From positions 1 through 57,649 of the forward strand of contig CAYXVE010000032.1 of assembly GCA_964468435.1 (NCBI GenBank): a DNA stretch of 57,649 bases. Direction: 5' to 3'. This DNA is from JBCCTX01 sp964468435 (GTDB taxonomy: Bacteria; Bacteroidota; Bacteroidia; J057). The stretch's first letter is position 1. Every line of letters begins with the position of its first letter. The notes under the pieces are model-generated. The model did no database searches. It worked only from the letters and a program-made list of their open reading frames with translations, and was not told the DNA's origin. The translations under genes and the position numbers were made by a program. Positions 43,592 to 52,603 of the stretch are shown in pieces.

Positions 43592-43609
43592 TTTCTTATA
43601 TATAAGAAA
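43592..43609. promoter_or_regulatory. 18-bp perfect palindrome upstream of the regulator gene
   Basis: TTTCTTATATATAAGAAA is a perfect inverted repeat 54 bp before the regulator start and 53 bp upstream of the -24 element of the divergent promoter. It is a candidate enhancer or operator for the Fis-type HTH, but AT-rich palindromes also arise by chance. Confidence 0.35.
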
Positions 43610-43663
43610 AAATATTATATTTTAGATAATTATAGTAATTTTATCCTCAAGGCATAATTAAGA

Positions 43664-45457
43664 ATGGTCAGTCAGGATGAATTTTGGGAGATTGCCAGTT
43701 GGCTAATAGAGAATCTTCCGTATGATATTTTGTTTCTAGATCGAGAGGGAAATATCGTTTTCGCGAATAAATCCTTTTGTAAAAGTCTGAAATACAGCGA
43801 GGAAGAGCTTTCGAGACTTAAGGTTTTCGACATTAATCCCACTACAACTCCAACGTCATGGAGACGACACTGGGACCTTTTGGAGCGTGATCAGTACAAT
43901 TATTTCAGGACACATCACCGCAGAAAGGATGGATTGAAAGTCTATGTGGAGGTTTATGCACGTTTTTTCTTAAATAACAGAAATACTTATATCTGTAGTC
44001 TGGTCAGGGATTTATCCTTTCAACAATCATTGACCGTATCATTGGAACTGGCTGAGCAGACAGTCAATCACGCATTGGATATGATCTACTGGATTAATCC
44101 TGATGGAACCATTTCCAATATCAATGATTCAGTAGTAAGGGAACTGGGGTATTCCAGGGGGGAACTTTTGAACATGTCTATTTTTGATATAGATCCTGTG
44201 TTTCCACGAAGCCAATGGGAGAATCAATGGAAGGAAATACAGGACAAAGGCTCAATCACCTTTGAGACCCATCACCAGCGAAAAAAGGGTACGATGATGA
44301 CGGTGGAGGTTAAAGCCAATTACCTGGAATTTGAAGGGAATATCTACAATTGTGCAGTAGTGCGGGATATTACAGAGCGCAAACAACGGGAGAATGCCCT
44401 TGTGGAGGCTTTGCAGGAGATCAAAAAGCTCAAGTCGCTGGTTGAAGCGGAGAATGAATATCTCCAGGGAGAAATTAATCTGAACTATAATTTTGAGGAA
44501 ATTATCTCTCAGAGTGAATCCTATCAAAAAGTATTGGCGCAGGTTGAGAAAGTAGCTCCGGTAGATACTACGGTATTGATTACAGGGGAGACCGGAACGG
44601 GTAAAGAGCTCCTGGCCCGGGCTATTCACAATCTGAGTTTACGGAAAGGCAGGCCGTTGATCAAGGTCAACTGTGCAGCATTGCCCAGGGATTTGATTGA
44701 AAGTGAATTATTTGGTCATGAGAAAGGGGCATTTACCGGAGCCATTGCCCGCAAAACAGGAAAATTTCAATTAGCTCATGGTGGGACGATTTTTCTGGAT
44801 GAAATCGGGGAATTACCACTGCAGTTGCAGCCTAAACTGTTGAGGGTATTACAGGAAGGAGAATTTGATCCGTTGGGGAGTGAGAAAACGATACAGGTAG
44901 ATGTCAGAATTATTGCTGCGACCAACCGGGATTTGGAAAGAATGGTTGCCGAGGGGACGTTTCGGGAAGATCTGTTTTACCGGTTGAACGTATTTCCGAT
45001 TGATAATTTGCCTCTCAGAGAGCGCAAAGAAGATATCCCATTACTGGTCCATCATTTCCTGCAAAAATTCAGTAAACGCTCCGGCAAGGTCTTCCGGAAG
45101 GTATCTAAGCGGGCCATGACCCAGCTGATGAACTATGAATATCCTGGCAATATCCGAGAGCTGGAAAATCTGATCGAACGTGCTGTAGTATTGGAAGATG
45201 GACCCACGCTTTCACCAGGTAGTTGGTTACCAGCTTCTAAAGTGGGATCTTCCCAGGAGCATGCTTCCCTGAAAACATTTGAGCAGATGCAGAGAGCATA
45301 CATTCTGAAAGTGCTAACTCATACCCGGTGGAAGGTCAGTGGTCCGGGAGGAGCCGCTGAAATCCTGGATATGAATCCTAAAACCCTGTTTGCCAAGATG
45401 AACAAACTGGGCATCTCACGGAAGCAATTGCTCCATGAGGATCGCTCAACGCTATAA
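43664..45457 (+). CDS. PAS-PAS sigma-54-dependent transcriptional activator (bEBP)
   Basis: The 597-residue activator has two PAS sensor domains (about residues 12-115 and 140-245: LFLDREGNIVFANKSFCKSL and YWINPDGTISNINDSVVRELG) and a linker coiled coil. The AAA+ domain has Walker A GETGTGKELLARAIHN, the sigma-54 contact loop GAFTGA, and DEIGELPLQLQPKLLRVL, and a Fis-type HTH lies at the C-terminus (AAEILDMNPKTLFAKMNKLGI). There is no receiver domain, so PAS ligands or redox state probably control it. It is divergent from the dioxygenase operon, its likely target. Confidence 0.93.
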   Translation: MVSQDEFWEIASWLIENLPYDILFLDREGNIVFANKSFCKSLKYSEEELSRLKVFDINPTTTPTSWRRHWDLLERDQYNYFRTHHRRKDGLKVYVEVYARFFLNNRNTYICSLVRDLSFQQSLTVSLELAEQTVNHALDMIYWINPDGTISNINDSVVRELGYSRGELLNMSIFDIDPVFPRSQWENQWKEIQDKGSITFETHHQRKKGTMMTVEVKANYLEFEGNIYNCAVVRDITERKQRENALVEALQEIKKLKSLVEAENEYLQGEINLNYNFEEIISQSESYQKVLAQVEKVAPVDTTVLITGETGTGKELLARAIHNLSLRKGRPLIKVNCAALPRDLIESELFGHEKGAFTGAIARKTGKFQLAHGGTIFLDEIGELPLQLQPKLLRVLQEGEFDPLGSEKTIQVDVRIIAATNRDLERMVAEGTFREDLFYRLNVFPIDNLPLRERKEDIPLLVHHFLQKFSKRSGKVFRKVSKRAMTQLMNYEYPGNIRELENLIERAVVLEDGPTLSPGSWLPASKVGSSQEHASLKTFEQMQRAYILKVLTHTRWKVSGPGGAAEILDMNPKTLFAKMNKLGISRKQLLHEDRSTL

Positions 45458-46360
45458 GATCTTTTTTCCCAATGCAGATTCCAGGAGATTGACCATGAGA
45501 TCTGCTGTCTGGTTTTTGATATCCAGAATGGGGTTTACTTCTGTAATTTCAAATGAACCCAGAATCCCGCAACTGGCAATAGATTCCATCATGGTATGTG
45601 CTTCGCGAAAGGTAAATCCTCCCATGACAGGGGTACCTACGCCGGGTGCAATGTCTGGGTCCAGGCTATCGGTATCGAAACTGATATGGAGATGGTCTAC
45701 GGATCTAAGATAAAAATCGATGACCTCGGTTATGACCGGATATATTCCCCGTCGATCAATATCAGCCATGGTATATACCTTCACTCCTGCATGGCGGGTA
45801 TTATCTATCTCCTTTTCATCAACACTTCGTATGCCGATCAACGTAGCGAATTCCGGGACAATCTTGGGACTAAATTTTTTGATTTGTGTAAGTTGTGGGT
45901 CCCCGAAGCCCAGGTTCGCAGCCAGGGGCATACCATGGACATTCCCTGAAGGAGTCGTTTCGTGGGTATTCATATCGGCATGGGCGTCAATCCAAATCAA
46001 ACCTAGTTTCTTGTCGTGTTTTCTGCAATGGGCAGCTACACCTGCCAGGCTCCCCAGGGCCATCGAGTGATCCCCACCAATAAATAAAGGAAAATGTCCC
46101 ATATCCAGGATTTCTTCCCCGATGTTGGCATATTCCTCTGATGCTTGGATGATTTCATCGACGTACTTCATCCGGGTATCTGGCATTGCCAGGCGACTGC
46201 TAATTTCAATCTCGAGGTTTCCCCTGTCGATTACCTCATAGCCGAGCTGTTCGATGCGCTCATTCAGCCCTGCAATACGAAGCGCAGAGGGGCCCATATC
46301 CACCCCCCGTGTGTCGGCCCCCAGGTCCATGGGTAGGCCAATGATTTCAATGGTCTTCAT
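45452..46360 (-). CDS. rocF: Arginase
   Basis: The 302-residue ureohydrolase cleaves arginine to ornithine and urea with two Mn ions. Metal and substrate motifs are complete: GGDHSMALGS, WIDAHADMNTHETTPSGNVHGMPLA and SFDTDSLDPDIAPGVGTPVMGG. The GNVHGM segment favours arginase over agmatinase. It overlaps the end of the convergent activator gene by 6 bp. No urease genes are present. Confidence 0.93.
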   Translation of the reverse strand: MKTIEIIGLPMDLGADTRGVDMGPSALRIAGLNERIEQLGYEVIDRGNLEIEISSRLAMPDTRMKYVDEIIQASEEYANIGEEILDMGHFPLFIGGDHSMALGSLAGVAAHCRKHDKKLGLIWIDAHADMNTHETTPSGNVHGMPLAANLGFGDPQLTQIKKFSPKIVPEFATLIGIRSVDEKEIDNTRHAGVKVYTMADIDRRGIYPVITEVIDFYLRSVDHLHISFDTDSLDPDIAPGVGTPVMGGFTFREAHTMMESIASCGILGSFEITEVNPILDIKNQTADLMVNLLESALGKKIL

Positions 46361-46516
46361 ATGTAATAGTCAGTTTTGGAACTATAATGATAGGAAGGGG
46401 AGGGGGGAATAGCAACCTGAAGAGTTAGCTGAACGGATGATATTTCACTATTAAAACACAAAGCACACTAAAAAAGATATCGAAAACGCTAAGCACTGCT
46501 GGCAGGATGATAAATA

Positions 46517-46750
46517 ATGAAAAACATAATTATGGCAATCGCTCGTAATTTTAGAAATACGATACCATCCCGTGCGCTAAGAGATCCGGATTTTAGACGT
46601 GGATCACTTATAGAAAGTATAGAAAACATGCTTTCCGGGGATCTTAGAACTGGGAAAACTTTATTGAGGGATTATATTAATGCAACGGTTGGGTTCCAAA
46701 AGCTCGTAATCCTTACTAAAAAAAATCCCATAAGGGTATACGACTTTTGA
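46517..46750 (+). pseudogene. Truncated addiction-module antidote (HTH) protein
   Basis: The 77-residue frame has RDPDFRRGSLIESIENMLSG and TGKTLLRDYINATVGFQKL, the N-terminal pattern of a common antidote/transcriptional-regulator family where it continues into a Pro-Lys-Ser-Leu-Met-Arg motif and an HTH. Here the sequence turns into ILTKKNPIRVYDF and stops. In another frame the DNA over 46731-46790 reads HKGIRLLRLPLVIL, which partly restores the expected continuation, so a frameshift near the A-run at 46718-46726 is likely. No toxin gene is adjacent. Confidence 0.5.
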
Positions 46751-46819
46751 GACTTCCCCTTGTCATTTTGTCGGAAGTATCATAACTTGACACTACTTGA
46801 GTCTTTTGAACCTTATTCT

Positions 46820-48340
46820 ATGCGTAATTTCCGGCCATTCTTTTACCTGATTGCTCCATTGTTTATGGGCTTGGCCTGTACTTCTGGCGATGAGTCCGAA
46901 GCAGAAGATGCTCCTCCTAACATCGTTTTTATCCTAGCCGATGACTTGGGTTGGGCTGATTTGAGTTGCTATGGCAGTACCTTTTATGAGACACCAAACC
47001 TGGACCGTTTGGCAGCAGGTGGGATGCGATTTACCCAGGCATATGCTGCATGCCCGGTATGTTCGCCTACCCGTGCGAGTATTATAACAGGAAAATATCC
47101 TGCCCGCATCCAAGTAACGGATTGGATTCCAGGCCGTCAAAATCGGTTACCCAAAGAACCCAACAATCGGATGGTAGCACCGGAGTTTGCGCATCAGGTA
47201 GACCTGGAAGAAGTAACGATTGCAGAGGCCCTGAAAGAAGGGGGCTATACAACGTTTTTTGCCGGCAAGTGGCATCTGGGGCAGGATTCTATCTACTGGC
47301 CCGAACATCAGGGATTTGATATGAATGTAGGAGGGCATCATCGTGGTAGTCCCCCGGGGGGTTATTTTTCCCCGTATGAAAATCCACGACTTGAAAGCGG
47401 ACCTGAAGGTGAATACCTCACCGATCGGCTGGCAGATGAATCGGTGAACTTTCTGGATACGATTGGCAATCGTCCGTTTTTACTTTATCTTTCATTTTAT
47501 ACCGTACATAATCCCATGCAAGGAAAAGATTCACTGGTCGCTAAATATCAGGAGAAGGCAGATTCATTGGGATATTCGGAAGTAGAGCGCTTTTCTTATG
47601 ACGAATCCTGGATCCAAAAAGCACCACAACGAGGTAACTTTCGGGAACGGTTGGTACAGGACAGTCCGGTTTATGCCAGTATGATCGAAAGTATGGATCA
47701 AAATATTGGTAAACTGATGGATAAACTAGAAGCATTGGGAATAGATGAGAATACCGTGATTTTTTTCACTTCTGACAATGGTGGGCTATCCACTTCTGAA
47801 GGTTCCAACACGACCAATGCGCCACTGAGGGCTGGTAAAGGCTGGTTGTATGAAGGGGGAATACGAGAGCCCCTGATTGCAAGATGGCCAGCCCAAATAC
47901 CCGTTGGCACAGTCTGCACAACGCCGGTTACAAGCACTGACTATTATCCCACGATCCTGGACATAGTGGGCTTACCCCAGCGTCCTGAACAACATATGGA
48001 TGGAGTAAGTATGATGCCGTTATTGACAGAAGCAGGTGATAACAAAGACCGGGCAATCTTCTGGCATTATCCGCATTATGCCAATCAGGGAGGAAAACCG
48101 GGGGGAGTTATCAGAAAAGGCGAGTATAAATTGATAGAATTCTACGAATTTGGCGATATTGAGCTGTACAACCTCTCAGAGGATATCAGCGAAGAAAACA
48201 ACCTGGCTAGGCAACGTCCTGAGATGGCAGATTCTCTTCTTTTAGAATTCAAAAAATGGAGAGAAGAAGTTGATGCGGATATGATGGAACCGAATGACAC
48301 ATATGATCCCAATTATGAAAGGCAAGTACTGGCAAATTAG
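46820..48340 (+). CDS. Exported lipoprotein sulfatase (Cys-type)
   Basis: The start at 46820 (MRNFRPFFYLI) opens a lipoprotein signal ending in FMGLAC; the upstream part of the frame is leader. The 506-residue protein has NIVFILADDLGWADLSCYG (metal Asp pair), the modification site CSPTRASIITGKYP, whose Cys must become formylglycine, GKWHLGQ, and FFTSDNGGLS with Asp/Asn metal ligands. It probably removes sulfate from a glycan or sugar outside the cytoplasm. It overlaps the next gene by 26 bp. Confidence 0.92.
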   Translation: MRNFRPFFYLIAPLFMGLACTSGDESEAEDAPPNIVFILADDLGWADLSCYGSTFYETPNLDRLAAGGMRFTQAYAACPVCSPTRASIITGKYPARIQVTDWIPGRQNRLPKEPNNRMVAPEFAHQVDLEEVTIAEALKEGGYTTFFAGKWHLGQDSIYWPEHQGFDMNVGGHHRGSPPGGYFSPYENPRLESGPEGEYLTDRLADESVNFLDTIGNRPFLLYLSFYTVHNPMQGKDSLVAKYQEKADSLGYSEVERFSYDESWIQKAPQRGNFRERLVQDSPVYASMIESMDQNIGKLMDKLEALGIDENTVIFFTSDNGGLSTSEGSNTTNAPLRAGKGWLYEGGIREPLIARWPAQIPVGTVCTTPVTSTDYYPTILDIVGLPQRPEQHMDGVSMMPLLTEAGDNKDRAIFWHYPHYANQGGKPGGVIRKGEYKLIEFYEFGDIELYNLSEDISEENNLARQRPEMADSLLLEFKKWREEVDADMMEPNDTYDPNYERQVLAN

Positions 48341-49238
48341 TCAGACATTTTTTGTCATTTTCCTGTTTAGCAGTATCATTATTTCTTGCCTGAGAGAACA
48401 GGAACCTGATGAAGTGATGGAAAGTACCTACCAGGTTAGCGATCTGACAACAGATTCTGTATTTACCTCTGGAATTGAAGGGCCTGCAGTCTCACCAGAA
48501 GGTATCCTGTATTTGGTCAACTACGATCGTCAGGGAACCATCGGACAGGTTACCCCTGAGGGAGAAGCGAGTTTGTTCATCGAACTGCCAGCAGGCAGTA
48601 TCGGCAATGGAATACGCTTTGACAGCAAAGGCAATATGTATATAGCTGATTATACCCAGCACAATGTATTACGTGTTGATATGAATACCCGGGAACTGAG
48701 CGTTTTTGCTCATGATTCTACGATGAATCAACCTAATGATCTGGCGATTACCGATGATGATGTCCTTTTTGCCAGCGATCCCAACTGGGCTGAATCTACG
48801 GGTAAGCTCTGGCGTGTCGATACCCAGGGTGTGGTAACCCTGTTGGAATCTAATATGGGTACGACCAATGGGATCGAAGTCAGCACGGATGGAAAGCACC
48901 TATATGTCAATGAGAGTGTACAGCGAAATGTATGGGTATATGATTTGGACGAAAATTACAACATTAGCAATAAGCGGATCTTGATAGAGTTTGACAATTA
49001 TGGAATGGATGGGATGCGCTGTGATGTGGAGGGAAATTTGTACATCACCCGCCATGGTAAAGGAACGGTTGCCATGGTTTCACCAGCGGGGGAACTGATC
49101 CGTGAGATCCCGATGAAAGGAACCAAGCCTTCGAATATAGCCTTTGGTGGTCCTGAAGGAAAAACCTGCTATGTAACGCTCCAGGACAGAGGAAATGTAG
49201 AGACCTTTGAGGCAGAATATCCAGGTAGAGCTAGATAG
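48315..49238 (+). CDS. SMP-30/gluconolactonase-like lipoprotein
   Basis: The start at 48315 (MKGKYWQIS) gives a lipoprotein signal (FVIFLFSSIIISC). The 307-residue product is a six-bladed propeller. The probable Ca ligands of the SMP-30 family are visible: Glu in SGIEGPAVSPEG, Asn in GTTNGIEVSTDG and Asp in NYGMDGMRCD. Family members hydrolyse sugar lactones. It is translationally coupled to the sulfatase by overlap, which supports joint action on a sulfated sugar derivative. Confidence 0.85.
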   Translation: MKGKYWQISQTFFVIFLFSSIIISCLREQEPDEVMESTYQVSDLTTDSVFTSGIEGPAVSPEGILYLVNYDRQGTIGQVTPEGEASLFIELPAGSIGNGIRFDSKGNMYIADYTQHNVLRVDMNTRELSVFAHDSTMNQPNDLAITDDDVLFASDPNWAESTGKLWRVDTQGVVTLLESNMGTTNGIEVSTDGKHLYVNESVQRNVWVYDLDENYNISNKRILIEFDNYGMDGMRCDVEGNLYITRHGKGTVAMVSPAGELIREIPMKGTKPSNIAFGGPEGKTCYVTLQDRGNVETFEAEYPGRAR

Positions 49239-49343
49239 ATCTTAGCTGCTTGCTCCCAAAGGGTAGATCGTAGAATATATCATGATATTTGTATATTTTA
49301 ATCATAATACCAGCTCTTAACTATGTGTAAAGCACCAATATTT

Positions 49344-50579
49344 ATGAAAAAAACATTATTTATCTTTTTGATGTCATCAGTTTGTATGTTGCGGGCGCAG
49401 CAGATCGACCTATTGCTGAAAGGGGGGCATGTGATAGACCCCAGGAACGGGATCGATACTGTAATGGATGTAGCTGTAGCGGATGGGAAAATTTTGGGGG
49501 TGGCAGAAAATATTTCTGAGGAGAATGCTGAGCAGGTGGTAGATGTAAGTGGACTCTATGTCGTACCAGGCATCATAGACATGCATACGCACAATTTCTG
49601 GGGCACAGAAGAGGGTGCTTATCTGCGAAACAGCTACAGTGCATTACCGCCGGATGGTTTTACGTTCCGAGCAGGTGTAACTACCGTAGTAGATGCAGGA
49701 AGTCCTGGATGGAAAAATTTCTCTCAGTACAAAACACAGACTATAGATAAATCTAAGACTCGTGTATTGACTTTTTTAAACATTGTAGGAGAAGGTATGC
49801 GTGGAGGGGCCTGGGAGCAGGATGTAGATGATATGGACCCAAAATTGACAGCTATGGTAGCAATGCAGAACAAAGAATATGTTGTGGGGATTAAACTCGC
49901 TCATTTTTCTGGATATAACTGGGAACCTACTGAGTTAGCTGTTGAAGCAGGGGAAATTACAGGAATGCCTGTAATGATTGATTTTGGAGGTAGTGAACCT
50001 CCTCTCTCTATTGAAGAGCTTTTTATGGAGAAGCTTCGGCCTGGAGATATTTATACACATTGTTATGCAGGTGTTCTTGGTAGAGAACATATTGTAGATA
50101 ATGACGGAAATCTTAGGCCCTTTGTGATTCCAGCACAAGAGAGAGGGATTATCTTTGATTTGGGGCATGGAGGAGGAAGTTTTGTGTTTAGTCAAGCAAT
50201 CCCTGCAATAGAGCAAGGGTTAAAGCCCAATTCTATCAGCTCAGACTTGCATACTGGTAGCATGAACGGTGGAATGAAAGATATGGCAAATCTTATGTCC
50301 AAATTTCTCAATTTAAGATTGTCTTTATATGAAGTCATTGAACGTTCAACCTGGAATCCTGCTCAGATTATACAGAGACCTGAACTAGGGCATTTGAGTG
50401 TAGATGCCGTTGCAGATATAGCTGTTTTTAGTCTGGTTGAAGGTGAATTTGGATTCATTGATGTTCGGGGGGATAGGTTGAAAGGAGATAAAAAATTGAT
50501 TGCAGAACTAACGATTAGAGAGGGAACGGTTGTATGGGATTTGAATGGTATATCTCGGCCTAGTTGGAATAATAGGTAG
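49344..50579 (+). CDS. Exported amidohydrolase/deacetylase family metallohydrolase
   Basis: The start at 49344 (MKKTLFIFL) gives a signal peptide ending at LRAQ. The 411-residue TIM-barrel enzyme has GIIDMHTHNFWG (HxH), the probable carboxylated Lys in VGIKLAHFSG, His in IYTHCYAG and DLGHGGGSF, and the metal Asp in SSDLHTGS. The pattern matches the deacetylase-like group often found beside SelA-like PLP enzymes, as here (51302). Substrate is probably an N-acylated compound. The 3' half of the gene is markedly more AT-rich than the 5' half. Confidence 0.85.
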   Translation: MKKTLFIFLMSSVCMLRAQQIDLLLKGGHVIDPRNGIDTVMDVAVADGKILGVAENISEENAEQVVDVSGLYVVPGIIDMHTHNFWGTEEGAYLRNSYSALPPDGFTFRAGVTTVVDAGSPGWKNFSQYKTQTIDKSKTRVLTFLNIVGEGMRGGAWEQDVDDMDPKLTAMVAMQNKEYVVGIKLAHFSGYNWEPTELAVEAGEITGMPVMIDFGGSEPPLSIEELFMEKLRPGDIYTHCYAGVLGREHIVDNDGNLRPFVIPAQERGIIFDLGHGGGSFVFSQAIPAIEQGLKPNSISSDLHTGSMNGGMKDMANLMSKFLNLRLSLYEVIERSTWNPAQIIQRPELGHLSVDAVADIAVFSLVEGEFGFIDVRGDRLKGDKKLIAELTIREGTVVWDLNGISRPSWNNR

Positions 50580-50739
50580 TAGATTCCAGGTATTAGACCA
50601 CATATTTCACAACAGGATAAGCTTTAATGAGTACAAAAAATCAGTCATACAACATTTCAATTATATTGCATTATAGCATGAGACCAATATCACATTATCA
50701 CCACATAACAACACCTCAATTAAGTAAACTCAAAATATC

Positions 50740-51210
50740 ATGAAAGACAGAAACAGAAGATCGGTATTCAAAAGAATAATTGCTACCATCACAGGCGTGA
50801 TGGGCATAGCTGCTGCACAGGCTTATGTTTCAGGGGAAAGTTTAGCCAAAAGCAAGCATGTCGTGGGAGACGTAATGTATGATGAGCAGGAACCCCTGTT
50901 TTCTAGTGCCATAATTCATGGAGATCTGCTTTTTCTGGCGGGAAAAGGAGCTCACTTTGAAGGAGATATCAAAGATCACACAGATCACGTACTCAACGAA
51001 CTGGAAAAAGAACTGAAGAAGCATGGTTCTTCTATGGAAAAGGTACTGAAAGTCAACGTATATCTGGCTGACCTGGCTGACTACAAGGCCATGAACGAGG
51101 TATACCGTGGACGTTTTGGTTCCAAGCCACCTGTAAGAACTACCGTTGCTACCTATGGAGGCGTACCAGGAAACTCACTGGTGGAGATCGATTGCATTGC
51201 TGCGGTATAA
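50740..51210 (+). CDS. Tat-exported RidA family protein
   Basis: The 156-residue protein begins with MKDRNRRSVFKRIIATITGV, a twin-arginine signal with the RRSVFK motif, then a RidA fold (LFSSAIIHGDLLFLAGKGAH, HVLNELEKELKKHGSSMEKVLKVNVYLADL). The key Arg in PPVRTTVA and Glu in SLVEIDCIAAV are kept, so imine hydrolysis is possible. RidA proteins normally clear enamines released by PLP enzymes in the cytoplasm, so export is unusual. It precedes the Tat-signal PLP enzyme by 92 bp. Confidence 0.85.
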   Translation: MKDRNRRSVFKRIIATITGVMGIAAAQAYVSGESLAKSKHVVGDVMYDEQEPLFSSAIIHGDLLFLAGKGAHFEGDIKDHTDHVLNELEKELKKHGSSMEKVLKVNVYLADLADYKAMNEVYRGRFGSKPPVRTTVATYGGVPGNSLVEIDCIAAV

Positions 51211-51301
51211 TTGGTTTGGAATTAATTACAAACTCATTGATATGAGCTTGGAGCTATTCACCATCCATCAATGACTCAACAAACAATAACACAACATCAT
51301 C

Positions 51302-52528
51302 ATGTTAAATAGAAGAGAATTAATCAAACGAATTTCAACGCTTCCGATTGTAGGGAGTGTACTGGGAGGAACGGCAATAGCGAGTGAGACTTTTGCCAGT
51401 GGAGTGGTCCCCAAGACATTTGCCAGAGACTATTTCAAGGAGTTGGGAGTACGCACATTTATCAATGCGGCAGGTACCTATACCTCTATGACAGGAAGTC
51501 TGATGCGTCCTGAAGTGATAGAGGCCATTCAATATGCATCTTTGCAGTACGTAAGTCTGGACGAATTACAGGATAAGGTAGGGGAGCGTATTGCTCAACT
51601 GGTCAAGGCTGAGGCAGCAATGGTATCCGCAGGTGCAGCTTCAGCGATTACGTTGGGAACCGCAGGTGTACTTACCGGCCTGGATGAAGACAAGGCCAAA
51701 CGCATTCCCACAGATATGACCGGAATGAAAACCGAGGTTATCACACAGAAAACTCATCGTGTGGGCTATGATCATGCTATGCGCAATTGTGGTGTTACAC
51801 TGGTCGAAGTAGAAACAGCAGAAGAGATGGAAGCCGCCATCAACGACAATACGGCAATGATGTGGTTTCTCAACTACGCCAGTCCCAAAGGACAGGTGAT
51901 GTATGAAGAATTTGTTTCCATCGCCAAAAAGCATAATATTCCCACCATGATCGATTGTGCGGCTGATGTACCACCGGTAGAAAATTTGTGGAAATACACT
52001 GAAATGGGCTTTGATCTGGTATGTTTTTCAGGAGGAAAAGGAATTCGTGGCCCTCAGAGTGCAGGATTGCTGCTGGGAAGAAAAGATTTGATCGATGCTG
52101 CCCGCTTTAATGCACCTCCTCGTGGAGACAGGGTGGCCCGTATCAGTAAGGTCAACAAAGAGGAAATCCTAGGAATGATGGTAGCGCTGGAAAATTACCT
52201 AGAAAGAGATCATCAGCAAGACTGGAAACTCTGGGAATTTCAGATCAATCACATTAGTGATGCTGCCAAAAGTGTGGAAGGGGTAAAAACTGAAATCCAT
52301 GTACCTGAAATAGCCAACCATGTTCCATCATTGAATATCATGTGGGATCAAGATAAGATCCAGGCTACTCCGGATCAAGTAAGGCAAGCGTTGCGGGATG
52401 GTCATCCATCTATTGAGACCGTAGGAGGAAGCGAGTCTGTCAACATTACCACCTGGATGATGAATCCAGGTGAAGAGCGGATAGTAGCTTCACGTGTGAA
52501 GGAGATCCTTCATATGCATAGTTCTTGA
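51302..52528 (+). CDS. Tat-exported SelA/DgaE-like PLP-dependent enzyme
   Basis: The 408-residue fold-type I PLP protein opens with MLNRRELIKRISTLPIVGSV, a twin-arginine-type signal ending near ETFASG. The catalytic domain resembles the SelA-related/D-glucosaminate-6-phosphate ammonia-lyase group: INAAGTYTSMTGSLMRPEV, AAMVSAGAASAITLGTAGVL, TMIDCAADVPPVENLW, and the Schiff-base Lys in CFSGGKGIRGPQSAG. Tat export would allow it to leave the cytoplasm with PLP already bound. It is flanked by two exported RidA proteins, which fits an elimination reaction that releases an enamine. Confidence 0.87.
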   Translation: MLNRRELIKRISTLPIVGSVLGGTAIASETFASGVVPKTFARDYFKELGVRTFINAAGTYTSMTGSLMRPEVIEAIQYASLQYVSLDELQDKVGERIAQLVKAEAAMVSAGAASAITLGTAGVLTGLDEDKAKRIPTDMTGMKTEVITQKTHRVGYDHAMRNCGVTLVEVETAEEMEAAINDNTAMMWFLNYASPKGQVMYEEFVSIAKKHNIPTMIDCAADVPPVENLWKYTEMGFDLVCFSGGKGIRGPQSAGLLLGRKDLIDAARFNAPPRGDRVARISKVNKEEILGMMVALENYLERDHQQDWKLWEFQINHISDAAKSVEGVKTEIHVPEIANHVPSLNIMWDQDKIQATPDQVRQALRDGHPSIETVGGSESVNITTWMMNPGEERIVASRVKEILHMHSS

Positions 52529-52603
52529 TGTTGTTCGTACTTTTACAGAAAAATGCCTATTAAAGTGGATTATACTAACATCAACACTGATAAAACTCAA
52601 CAC

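Larger units (their letters stand above)
43364..43663. other. 300-bp divergent regulatory region
   Basis: There is no gene here. The interval between the cupin gene and the sigma-54 activator contains a -24/-12 promoter facing the operon (43524-43539) and an 18-bp palindrome nearer the regulator (43592-43609). It also has TTTG (43567-43570) 19 nt before TATTTCTT (43590-43597), a partial match to the housekeeping promoter for the regulator. Confidence 0.6.
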
